NCBI GenBank assembly: GCA_017538105.1
Contig: JAFYJN010000041.1
Span: 1 to 64,000, forward strand
Direction of reading: 5' to 3'
DNA: 64,000 bases
DNA from: Prevotella sp.
Lineage (GTDB): Bacteria; Bacteroidota; Bacteroidia; Bacteroidales; Bacteroidaceae
The notes beneath the pieces are model-generated. The model saw nothing but the letters and a program-made list of their open reading frames with translations. It was not told the DNA's origin and did no database searches. A program made the translations under genes and the position numbers. This document shows positions 35,649 through 42,835 of this stretch, one piece after another (the first letter of the stretch is position 1; every line of letters starts with the position of its first letter).

Positions 35649-36677
35649 CTACACCCAGAACTTAGAGGTTTCTTTCTCGATGGGAATGTCGGGTAAGAAG
35701 TTGAGTGTTGAGTGTTGAGCGTTGAGTGTACGCTCGGGAATAGCTCCTAGTTGATGAGTGGCGAGTTCGTAGAGTTTGGCGGCGAAGACCACGTCGTGGA
35801 GACCGAGACCGTAGTTGTAGTCAATGATACGCTGTTGGTCGTTGCGTCGGCCGGGGTCGCGGCCGGCGAGAACCTCGCCAATCTCATTGTAGTCGCGGTA
35901 CTGGGGGAAATACTTGAATCCGCGCACATGGTCGGTGTCATCGCCGAAGACACGGTCGAAAGTGGTGTCGCAGTTCTGCAACCCGCGCATGTGGACTGGA
36001 ATGACGGTGGTACCGGGCCGGAACGTCTGTTCGTCTTCAACGAGTAACCCTTGGGCATTGGTGATGCAGCTGATGAACACGTCGGAGCGACGAGCCACCT
36101 CGTTGATGTCGTCGACAATCTCGAAAGACACATTTTTATATTCCTTGAACCGCTCGGCGAAGAGTTCGGCCTGGTCTTTGTAGCGTACGAGGAGTACGGG
36201 GAAATGGCGCTCAGGCTCCTGTTCGAGGATACAGAGCAGGGTGGCGCGGGCGGTGTTGCCCAGTCCCACCATACCGTAGGTTGTGGCGTCGCTCTTGCGG
36301 AGCGTCATCGACGATACGGCGGCGACGGCACCGGTGCGCATGGTGGTAATCCAGTCGGTGTCGACGAGGGCGAGGAGCTCACCTGTTACGGCATCGTAGA
36401 GTAGCATGTCGCTGCCGAGGCTGGGCACGGATTGGAGCAGACGGTGCACCACCTTGATGCCGAAATAACGGCGATGGAAACCGCTGTCGGGTATTGCTGT
36501 GGGGTGGGGCAGCAGACAGGGCATGGAGGTGAAGAACTCTCCGTCCTCAGGATGTACGCTGATCTTGGCTGGCAACTGTGCCAGCTGTTTCATGGCGAAG
36601 CTTTCCCTTATCCATTGGATGCAGGTGGTGGGCGGTATGCCCAGGCTGCGGATGATATGTTCGGAGAGAAGTTTCAA
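35649..36677 (-). CDS. Ornithine cyclodeaminase/mu-crystallin family enzyme
   Basis: 342 residues. Early Lys-rich active-site part FGIKVVHRLLQSVPSL, the conserved VDTDWITTMRTGAVAAVSS and the NAD loop YGMVGLGNTARATL are clear. The family includes ornithine cyclodeaminase, ketimine reductases and SbnB, all NAD(P)-dependent amino-acid enzymes. The start is a TTG at 36677-36675; no ATG is nearby and a heptamer array lies directly upstream. Near the C-terminus the array word is read in frame (RTLNAQHSTLNF) before the ancestral end. Pairs with the nucleotidyltransferase-aminotransferase gene upstream. Confidence 0.82.
   Translation of the reverse strand: MKLLSEHIIRSLGIPPTTCIQWIRESFAMKQLAQLPAKISVHPEDGEFFTSMPCLLPHPTAIPDSGFHRRYFGIKVVHRLLQSVPSLGSDMLLYDAVTGELLALVDTDWITTMRTGAVAAVSSMTLRKSDATTYGMVGLGNTARATLLCILEQEPERHFPVLLVRYKDQAELFAERFKEYKNVSFEIVDDINEVARRSDVFISCITNAQGLLVEDEQTFRPGTTVIPVHMRGLQNCDTTFDRVFGDDTDHVRGFKYFPQYRDYNEIGEVLAGRDPGRRNDQQRIIDYNYGLGLHDVVFAAKLYELATHQLGAIPERTLNAQHSTLNFLPDIPIEKETSKFWV
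35699..35729. repeat. Heptamer array inside the coding end of the cyclodeaminase-like gene
   Basis: Words TTGAGTG, TTGAGTG, TTGAGCG, TTGAGTG in register, read on the minus strand as in-frame codons for TLNAQHSTLN. It separates the catalytic body from the last 15 conserved residues. A further short run (GAGTGACGAGTG) lies at 35628-35642, just after the stop. Confidence 0.85.
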
Positions 36678-36680
36678 GAA

Positions 36681-36835
36681 TGTTGAGTGTTGAGTGTTGA
36701 ATGTTGAGTGGTCGCTGCGCGATGAAGAATGGTGAATTATGAATTATGGATGTTGAGTGTTGAATGTTGAGTGATGAGTGACGAGTGATGAGTGACGAGT
36801 GATGAATGTTGAGTGTTTAGTGTTGAGTGTGGAGT
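36681..36835. repeat. Long heptamer array between the cyclodeaminase-like and NTase-aminotransferase genes
   Basis: Runs of TGTTGAG/TGTTGAA (36681-36712) and TGTTGAG, TGATGAG, TGACGAG, TGTTTAG, TGTGGAG (36750-36835) flank a spacer GGTCGCTGCGCGAT plus AATTATGAATTATG. The array holds the stop codon of the upstream gene (36817-36819) and ends directly before the TTG start of the downstream one. Nearly the same spacer occurs at 41291. Confidence 0.88.
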
Positions 36836-38631
36836 GCTGCAATGAGGCGTGCGTTGTCGGCGTGGTTGCGCACGGCGATGCGCATGTATTGGCGGCCATC
36901 AAGACCAACTTTGCCAGAGCAGTCGCGCATGAGGATGTTGTGGCGCTTGAGCATGGTGATGACCAGTTGGGCGGCGTTCTTCGGCGGCAATACCTCGCAG
37001 AGGAAATAGTTGGCTTGTGAGGGCATGACGCGGAGGAACGGAATCTGGCGCAGTTGGCGTTCGAAGTCGTCGCGTTCGTCAATGAACCGTTGGCAAGCGC
37101 GATGGTATTCCTTCTCGTATTTGCTGAAAATCTGCATGAAATATTCAGCGAAGGAGTTGATGTTCCAGATGCTCACTTTCTTCTTCATGCGGCTGATGAG
37201 GTCGGTGTCGGCGCTGCAGAGAATGCCCAGGCGTATGCCCGGCACACCGTAGCTCTTCGAGATGCTTTTCATGACCACCATAGTGGGGTAGGTCTCGAGG
37301 ATATCGTCGCGGATGAGCGAGTTGTTCTCGTAGCCTACGGTGAAGTCGACGAAACTCTCGTCCACCACCAAGCGTATGCCTTGTTCGTGGCACCATTTAG
37401 CCAATGTCATTACATCGGAGGTGGGGATGAAGTTGCCCGATGGGTTGTCGGGGTTGATGAGCACCAGATTGTCTGCGTGGTGCTCGCTGAAATAATCCAT
37501 TAGGTCCTGTGCGCTATAGCGGTAGTCGTCGTTCTGCGGTATGAACGTCACCAGGTTGCCTTTCTCTCGTCGGTTGGGATATTCCTCGAAAGTGGGTCGC
37601 ACCACGCCCAGTGTTCCCGGGAGCATCTCCATGAGCGCCTTGATGAGTTCGGCGGCGCCATTACCCGGAATGATGTATTCCTCTTTCACTCCCCAGCATT
37701 TGCTGGCCAGGAGTGTGTTCACCTTCATGCCCGACGGGTATTCGGCAATGAGTGTGCGGAAATAGGCCTCCAGCTCGTCGATGATGCGCGACTCGTTGAA
37801 GTAGGGGTTCACCAGATAGCAGTAGTCGAGCATCTTGGGGAACCGCCAGAAACCGCCATAACGACCGTAATACTTTGGCAGCACGTCCTTCTCGTCGGCG
37901 AAGAGCGCCTCGGCGATGTCGAGGTCTTGTTTGTCGTCGATTTCATACCATTTCGCCTCGCCAACGGGCAGTGCCTTCAGGTCGTGGCTGTTGAGGAACG
38001 AGATGATGCGCAGCACGTTCTCGTAGTATTCGTTGCTGCCCACGGCCTTGGTGTAGGCATCGAGGAAGGGCAGGTATTTGTTGCGTGAGAAATCGCGTGA
38101 GAACTTGTAGATGTTGAGCGTCTTGTAGTAGCGGGGTGCGTCGTCGTAACGGAAGTCGGCCTTCGGGATGAAGTTGACGATATTGTGGTCGCTGTCGATG
38201 CGCACCATGGTTCCGTCCATCCAACTCTCGTATTTAGCCACTAATGCCAGATTCGGCCTAGAGTCGTCGATAAGGGACTGAAGGATGGACTTCTCAACAA
38301 TGAGGTCCGACTCGAGCAGCAGCGTGTCGTCCTGTGCCATCTGTTCGCGTGCCAGCCACAAGGAGTAGATGTTGTTCGTGCGGTCGTAGATGGGGTTGTT
38401 GACGTATTCTATCTGCAACCGGTCGTCGTAACGCTGGCCGATGTATTCGATGAGGTTCTGCGCCTGGTAGCCCACCACGATGACCACACGTTGGATGCCC
38501 AACTCAGCGAGCAGTGACAGGGTGCGGTCGATGAGGCGCACACCATTCACCGGCAACATGCATTTGGTGTTGTCGCGGGTGTATTCGCCGAGGCGTTTGC
38601 CCATGCCGGCTGCGAGGATGATGGCTTGCAT
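36817..38631 (-). CDS. Fused nucleotidyltransferase and PLP-dependent aminotransferase (PntC/LicC-like fusion)
   Basis: 604 residues. Residues 1-235: MobA/LicC-type nucleotidyltransferase with IILAAGMGKRLGEYTRDNTK and LLESDLIVEKSIL. Residues 245-604: fold-type I aminotransferase of the HisC/CobD group with GNGAAELIKALMEMLPG, LVLINPDNPSGNFIPTSDVM, RLVVDESFVDFTVGY and the PLP-lysine segment MKSISKSYGVPGIRLG. The same domain order is known in fused phosphonate cytidylyltransferase-transaminases (PntC of Treponema), but no PepM is in the window. It may make a CDP-activated amino compound for the two LicD proteins. The C-terminal LHTQH comes from a heptamer array. Confidence 0.82.
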   Translation of the reverse strand: MQAIILAAGMGKRLGEYTRDNTKCMLPVNGVRLIDRTLSLLAELGIQRVVIVVGYQAQNLIEYIGQRYDDRLQIEYVNNPIYDRTNNIYSLWLAREQMAQDDTLLLESDLIVEKSILQSLIDDSRPNLALVAKYESWMDGTMVRIDSDHNIVNFIPKADFRYDDAPRYYKTLNIYKFSRDFSRNKYLPFLDAYTKAVGSNEYYENVLRIISFLNSHDLKALPVGEAKWYEIDDKQDLDIAEALFADEKDVLPKYYGRYGGFWRFPKMLDYCYLVNPYFNESRIIDELEAYFRTLIAEYPSGMKVNTLLASKCWGVKEEYIIPGNGAAELIKALMEMLPGTLGVVRPTFEEYPNRREKGNLVTFIPQNDDYRYSAQDLMDYFSEHHADNLVLINPDNPSGNFIPTSDVMTLAKWCHEQGIRLVVDESFVDFTVGYENNSLIRDDILETYPTMVVMKSISKSYGVPGIRLGILCSADTDLISRMKKKVSIWNINSFAEYFMQIFSKYEKEYHRACQRFIDERDDFERQLRQIPFLRVMPSQANYFLCEVLPPKNAAQLVITMLKRHNILMRDCSGKVGLDGRQYMRIAVRNHADNARLIAALHTQH

Positions 38632-38663
38632 TTAGGAATGACTGATGATGGATACCTCCCCCT

Positions 38664-38684
38664 GCCCCCCTCCAAAGGAAGGGG
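38664..38684. repeat. C-rich hairpin repeat in the operon leader
   Basis: CCCCCCTCC, AAA, GGAAGGGG form a near-perfect stem. With the preceding ATACCTCCCCC (38653-38663) it closely resembles the element at 40097-40127 after the purH-type gene. Confidence 0.8.
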
Positions 38685-38889
38685 TAAAAGAATAAGAAAG
38701 TGCTCTGGAAATTTCGTGTAGGTGCTTGGGGGACACGGATAATACGTGATTTGACTAATGGGGGCGTATGGGTGAGCGTTTCGCTTTTCAGCTAAGGGCA
38801 TATTCTCACCTCTTCCTGTCGTTTTGTAGCAACGGGAATAACATTAGGAAGAAAAGATGCCCTCAGTGAAATGGCGAGTGGCCGCATGG

Positions 38890-38935
38890 GAGCGCATTTC
38901 GTTCCTGTTTTTGGCATTACAGGGAATGTGCGCTC
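38890..38935. other. Strong stem-loop in the polysaccharide operon leader
   Basis: GAGCGCATTTCGTTCCTGT (38890-38908) can pair with ACAGGGAATGTGCGCTC (38919-38935) with small bulges. A second possible stem (GGGCAT/ATGCCC, about 38798-38863) follows on the minus strand. If transcription starts near 38961, both lie in a leader of about 330 nt that could control read-through. The rest of 38632-38967 shows no gene. Confidence 0.5.
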
Positions 38936-38967
38936 GCAGTTTAGCGCAAATCGCTGAATCGCGCTGC

Positions 38968-38975
38968 AAAGATAC
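38968..38975 (-). promoter_or_regulatory. Probable -7 element for the polysaccharide operon
   Basis: The minus strand reads TATCTTTG, a full TAnnTTTG match. No TTTG-like -33 box is found at the expected 19-21 nt. It is the best candidate for the start of the long minus-strand operon. Confidence 0.45.
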
Positions 38976-39058
38976 TATTTTTTTTAAAGACATAGGGGGC
39001 AAAAGGGCATATTTTTTATTATCAGGGGGGTAAAAGTGTGTTTTTTTGATGTATAACA

Positions 39059-39206
39059 ACAAAATCGACACATAGACTTGGAAAATGACAGATGAACATA
39101 AGGATTTTTGACATAGGAACAAATGAACATATATTTTTGACACATGAACATAGGGACATGTTTTTTCGACATATGAACATAGGGACATAAATGTTGACAC
39201 ATAAAC
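39059..39206. repeat. Left arm of a GAACATA/GGACATA array
   Basis: About five irregular units of 23-29 nt, each containing GACA and GAACATA, often followed by GGGACAT and a T-run. The words are the reverse complement of those in the right arm at 39220-39352. No gene is seen; short open frames on the minus strand are repeat-encoded. Confidence 0.75.
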
Positions 39207-39219
39207 GTTGACTGGATAA

Positions 39220-39352
39220 TTATGTCCTTTTGTTCTTATGTCTAATTCAATTTGTTCTTATGTCTAATTCAATTTGTTCTTTTGTCTAAACCGATTTGTT
39301 CTTTTGTCTAAACCGATTTGTTCTTGTGTCCATACTATTTGTTCTTATGTCC
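39220..39352. repeat. Right arm: tandem 22-nt repeats
   Basis: Four full 22-nt units at 39236-39257, 39258-39279, 39280-39301 and 39302-39323: the first two are identical to each other and so are the last two. A 21-nt unit (39324-39344) and partial units at both ends complete the block. Each unit starts TTATGTC or TTTTGTC and ends TTTGTTC. The block stops 56 nt before the promoter of the purH-mre operon. Confidence 0.88.
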
Positions 39353-39407
39353 TTTTAACTGATACACATCAAGTTTTTATTTTGCGTGAAAAAATCATCG
39401 ACTCTTA

Positions 39408-39439
39408 TTTAATAATTCGCTGAAAAATGATTAACTTTG
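39408..39439 (+). promoter_or_regulatory. Promoter of the purH-mreBCD-mrdA-rodA operon
   Basis: TTTA (39408-39411), 20 nt, TAACTTTG (39432-39439): a full -7 and near-full -33 match. Predicted start near 39446, giving a leader of about 48 nt. Confidence 0.72.
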
Positions 39440-39493
39440 CAGTCCTATATTGTCATTAAAAAAGTAATAACCATATAACTGATTGATATTCAA

Positions 39494-40090
39494 ATGGCTG
39501 ACATAAAATCTATCAAGAGGGCGCTCGTTTCGGTGTTTCACAAGGACGGACTGGACGACTTGCTCTGCAAACTCAACGAAGAAGGTGTTAAATTTCTCTC
39601 CACGGGAGGAACGCAGAAATTCATTGAGTCGCTGGGCTACGAGTGCCAGACGGTGGAGAGCGTTACCACCTATCCTTCAATACTTGGCGGCAGGGTGAAG
39701 ACGCTGCATCCGAAAGTATTCGGCGGTATCCTTGGCCGTCGCGAAGAAGAAGGCGACCGCGAGCAGATGGCGCAGTACGACATTCCCGAGATAGACCTGG
39801 TGATAGTGGACCTATATCCTTTCGAAGACACTGTGAAGAGCGGTGCCTCCGACGCCGACATCATTGAGAAGATTGACATCGGTGGCATCTCGCTTATCCG
39901 TGCCGGAGCGAAGAATTTCCGCGACGTGGTGATTGTGCCGAGCAAGGCCGAATATGGCGTGTTGCTCGACATCCTGAACAAAAAGGGTGCGCAGACCGAC
40001 ATCGACGACCGCAAGATGTTTGCCGAAAGGGCTTTTGCCGTCAGTTCACACTACGACACCGCCATTCATGAGTGGTTCGCGGAAAATTGA
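39494..40090 (+). CDS. purH: Stand-alone IMP cyclohydrolase domain of PurH
   Basis: 198 residues. MGS-like domain of PurH: ALVSVFHKDGLDDLLCKL, EEGVKFLSTGGTQKFIESLG, the RVKTLHPKVFGGILGRR loop and IDIGGISLIRAGAKNFRDV. Closes the ring of FAICAR to give IMP, the last step of purine synthesis. Usual PurH is bifunctional with about 510-530 residues; here the protein ends right after the cyclohydrolase domain and no AICAR-formyltransferase remnant follows. The formyltransferase must be encoded elsewhere, or this copy is cut down. First gene of the operon. Confidence 0.88.
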   Translation: MADIKSIKRALVSVFHKDGLDDLLCKLNEEGVKFLSTGGTQKFIESLGYECQTVESVTTYPSILGGRVKTLHPKVFGGILGRREEEGDREQMAQYDIPEIDLVIVDLYPFEDTVKSGASDADIIEKIDIGGISLIRAGAKNFRDVVIVPSKAEYGVLLDILNKKGAQTDIDDRKMFAERAFAVSSHYDTAIHEWFAEN

Positions 40091-40096
40091 TTAAAT

Positions 40097-40127
40097 ACCT
40101 CCCCCCAACCCCCTCCGAAGGAAGGGG
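40097..40127. repeat. C-rich hairpin repeat after the purH-type gene
   Basis: Begins with TACCTCCCCCC and contains CCCCCTCC, GAA, GGAAGGGG (40109-40127). It is nearly the same element as at 38653-38684. The remaining space up to mreB has another small stem (CACCTAATC near 40177 with GATTAGGTG near 40200) that may attenuate or stabilise the operon mRNA. Confidence 0.8.
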
Positions 40128-40232
40128 ACAGTTAGTCAATAGAAATACACTTCACCCTCAATATGAAACCCTAAGCCCCACCTAATCTCCTTCTTGAGGG
40201 ATTAGGTGAAGACTTACAAACATAATAAAAAG

Positions 40233-41255
40233 ATGGGATTCTTTTCATTCATACAAGAGATAGCGATGGACCTTGGCACCGCCAACACCATCATTATCAG
40301 TGACGACAAGATTGTAGTTGACGAACCATCGGTGGTGGCTCTTGACCGTAGGACCGACAAGATGATTGCCGTGGGCGAGAAAGCCAAGCTTATGCACGAG
40401 AAGACGCATGAGAACATACGTACCATCCGTCCGTTGCGCGACGGCGTGATAGCCGACTTTACAGCCTGTGAGCAGATGATGCGCGGACTCATCAAGATGG
40501 TGCATACGGGCAGTAAACTCTTCTCTCCTTCGCTGCGCATGGTGATCGGTGTGCCCAGTGGCTCTACTGAGGTGGAGCTGAGGGCGGTGCGCGACTCGGC
40601 GGAGCATGCCGATGGGCGCGACGTGTACCTCATCTTCGAGCCCATGGCGGCAGCCATCGGCATTGGCATCGATGTGGAAGCCCCCGAAGGCAACATGATT
40701 GTGGACATCGGTGGCGGTTCGACGGAGATTGCCGTCATATCGCTCGGTGGTATCGTATCGAACAACTCCATCCGCGTGGCCGGCGACGAATTGACGTCGG
40801 ACATCCAGGAATATATGAGCCGCCAGCACAATGTGAAGGTGAGTGAGCGCATGGCCGAGCGTATCAAGATACATGTGGGGTCGGCACTCACCGACCTGGG
40901 CGACGAGGGGCCGGAAGACTATATCGTACACGGCCCGAACCGCATCACCGCACTGCCCATGGAGGTGGCGGTGTGTTACCAGGAGGTAGCGCATTGCCTG
41001 GACAAGACGGTGGCAAAGATTGAGAACGCCGTGCTCTCGGCTCTTGAGAAGACGCCGCCTGAGCTCTATGCCGACATCGTGCACAACGGCATCTACCTGA
41101 CGGGTGGCGGTGCCCTGCTACGTGGGCTTGACAAACGTCTCTACGAGAAAATCAACATCCCCTTCCACATCGCCGAGGACCCGCTCCATAGTGTGGCCAA
41201 GGGTGCGGGCATCGCCCTAAAGAACGTTGACCGCTTCTCATTCCTCATGAGGTAG
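40233..41255 (+). CDS. mreB: Rod-shape actin homologue MreB
   Basis: 340 residues from the ATG at 40233, chosen because homologues start with MGFFSFIQEIAMDLGTANT; an in-frame ATG nine codons upstream adds only a polar KTYKHNKK piece. Actin-fold nucleotide motifs: MDLGTANTIIISDDKIVVDE (phosphate 1), IVDIGGGSTEIAVISLGG (phosphate 2) and IYLTGGGALLRGLDKRL (adenosine). Polymerises on the inner membrane and guides the elongasome. Followed by a long heptamer array before mreC. Confidence 0.96.
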   Translation: MGFFSFIQEIAMDLGTANTIIISDDKIVVDEPSVVALDRRTDKMIAVGEKAKLMHEKTHENIRTIRPLRDGVIADFTACEQMMRGLIKMVHTGSKLFSPSLRMVIGVPSGSTEVELRAVRDSAEHADGRDVYLIFEPMAAAIGIGIDVEAPEGNMIVDIGGGSTEIAVISLGGIVSNNSIRVAGDELTSDIQEYMSRQHNVKVSERMAERIKIHVGSALTDLGDEGPEDYIVHGPNRITALPMEVAVCYQEVAHCLDKTVAKIENAVLSALEKTPPELYADIVHNGIYLTGGGALLRGLDKRLYEKINIPFHIAEDPLHSVAKGAGIALKNVDRFSFLMR

Positions 41256-41256
41256 T

Positions 41257-41450
41257 TCGAGTGACGGGTGACGAATGACGAGTGACGAATGGTCGCTTCG
41301 CGATTACGAATTACGAATGACGAATTCTTCATTCCACATTCTTCATCGCGAAGCGACCATTTCACATTCCACACTCAACACTTCACACTCAACACTTCAC
41401 ACTCAACACTTCACACTCAACACTCAACATTCAACACTCAACATTATTAA
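41257..41450. repeat. Heptamer arrays converging on a 17-bp inverted repeat, mreB-mreC gap
   Basis: The left arm has TGACGAG/TGACGAA words (41261-41290); the right arm has CACTCAA/CACTTCA words (41362-41450). Between them lies a perfect inverted repeat, AATGGTCGCTTCGCGAT (41288-41304) and its complement (41345-41361). The block starts 2 nt after the mreB stop and ends 3 nt before the mreC start, so the whole gap is repeat. Confidence 0.9.
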
Positions 41451-41453
41451 ACC

Positions 41454-42323
41454 ATGCGCAACCTGATTGCCTTTTTCAAGCAATATAGCCACTGGATGGT
41501 GTTTCTGCTGCTCGAGGTGGTGAGTGTGGTGCTGTTGTTCCAATACAACAGCTATCACGGCAGCGTATGGTTCTCGTCGGCCAACGCCGTGACGGGGAAG
41601 ATTATGGAGATTGACGCGTGGATAGGGACTTTCTTCAGCATGGGCGACGCCAACCAAGACCTCACGGCCCGCAACATCCAGTTGGAGCAGGAGGTGGCCG
41701 CGCTGCGAGAGCAGGTGGAAACGTTGCAGCGACGTGACAGCACGTGGAAACCATCGGCGCAGGACCAGTTGCTCAGCGCCTTCAAGACCATTCCCGCCAA
41801 GGTGGTGGGCAATTCGGTGAGCCGTCCCGACAACCTCATCACCATCAACAAAGGAACGGCCGATGGCGTGCGGCCAGACATGGGCGTTGCCTGTGGCACC
41901 GGTGTCGTGGGTATCGTGTATATGGCGTCGGCCCATTATGCCGTGGTGCTGCCAGTGCTCAACGCCCGTTCGAACATCAGCTGTCGCATCCGTGGCCGCG
42001 GCTATTTTGGTTACCTGCACTGGAATGGTGGGCTAAGCGACCAGGCCTTCGTTGACGATGTGCCCCGCCATGCCAAGTTCGAGGAGGGCGACACCATAGA
42101 GACCAGTGGTTATAGCGACGTGTTCCCACCGGGAATCCTTGTGGGACATATCATGAAGAGCCATGACTCGAAGGATGCCCTGTCGTACCGTCTGCAGGTG
42201 AAACTGTCGACCGATTATGCGCGGCTGCGTGACGTGAGTGTCATCGACAATGCCTCGCTCAAGGAACGCCTTGACATCCTCAGGGAGGCGGAAGACTCCA
42301 TCAAACCGCAACGCAAGCAATGA
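41454..42323 (+). CDS. mreC: Cell-shape protein MreC
   Basis: 289 residues. An N-terminal membrane helix (WMVFLLLEVVSVVLLFQY), a coiled-coil (about residues 75-98, ARNIQLEQEVAALREQVETL) and a beta-rich periplasmic domain with DNLITINKGTADGVRPDMGV and the DVFPPGILVGHI motif typical of MreC. It links MreB filaments to PBP2/RodA. Overlaps mreD by 4 nt, so translation is coupled. Confidence 0.93.
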   Translation: MRNLIAFFKQYSHWMVFLLLEVVSVVLLFQYNSYHGSVWFSSANAVTGKIMEIDAWIGTFFSMGDANQDLTARNIQLEQEVAALREQVETLQRRDSTWKPSAQDQLLSAFKTIPAKVVGNSVSRPDNLITINKGTADGVRPDMGVACGTGVVGIVYMASAHYAVVLPVLNARSNISCRIRGRGYFGYLHWNGGLSDQAFVDDVPRHAKFEEGDTIETSGYSDVFPPGILVGHIMKSHDSKDALSYRLQVKLSTDYARLRDVSVIDNASLKERLDILREAEDSIKPQRKQ

Positions 42324-42835
42324 GATTCGAGATATTCAGACATATCGCACTGTTTTGCTTGCTGGCACTCGTTCAGGTGCTGGTGCTCAACCACATCCAT
42401 ATAGCCGGTGTGGCCACGCCCTTGTTGTATGTCTATTTCATTGAGATTTTCCGGCGCAATTATTCGAGGCACGCCTTAGTGTGCTGGGGATTCGCCCTCG
42501 GGTTGCTCATGGACACTTTCCAGAACACTCCGGGTGCCGCCGCGGCATCGCTCACCCTCCTTGCTTTCGTACAGCCCGAGTTGCTCGACCTGTTCCTCAC
42601 ACGTGAACAGGCCGACGACATGAGTCCCTCGAAAGCCAGCCTGGGGCGCTTGCCTTTCTTCTATTTCACCACCCTGTGCACCTCGCTGTTCTGCATCGTC
42701 TTCTTCCTGCTCGAGTCGTTCTCGTTCTTCAACTGGGTGTCGTGGTTGGAACGTTCGCTGGGCAGCATCGCCTTGACCGAGGTGCTCATCATGGCCATCG
42801 ACACGTTGAGGAAGAAAAAAGAAAGGAAGGAGTGA
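42320..42835 (+). CDS. mreD: Cell-shape membrane protein MreD
   Basis: 171 residues, five to six membrane helices. Begins RFEIFRHIALFCLLALVQVL, with PLLYVYFIEIFRRNYSRHAL and GFALGLLMDTFQNTPGAAAA as in MreD (the D-x-x-x-x-x-P-G motif after the third helix). Partner of MreC in the elongasome. Its TGA overlaps the mrdA ATG by one base. Confidence 0.9.
   Translation: MRFEIFRHIALFCLLALVQVLVLNHIHIAGVATPLLYVYFIEIFRRNYSRHALVCWGFALGLLMDTFQNTPGAAAASLTLLAFVQPELLDLFLTREQADDMSPSKASLGRLPFFYFTTLCTSLFCIVFFLLESFSFFNWVSWLERSLGSIALTEVLIMAIDTLRKKKERKE

Noticed and set aside
38844-39202. Open frames on the minus strand between the two operons
   Set aside because: They consist of translated GAACATA/GGACATA repeats (Cys, Val, Ser, Tyr-rich) and have no protein-like features.
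39220-39352. Possible CRISPR array
   Set aside because: Units of 22 nt are directly tandem without spacers, and no cas gene is present in the window.
40245-41084. Long minus-strand frames opposite mreB, rodA and the sugar transporter
   Set aside because: His- and Arg-rich shadow translations of GC-rich genes on the other strand.
42676-42834. Upstream extension of mrdA
   Set aside because: Runs inside mreD in another frame; the ATG at 42835 has a good ribosome-binding site and fits the PBP2 N-terminus.
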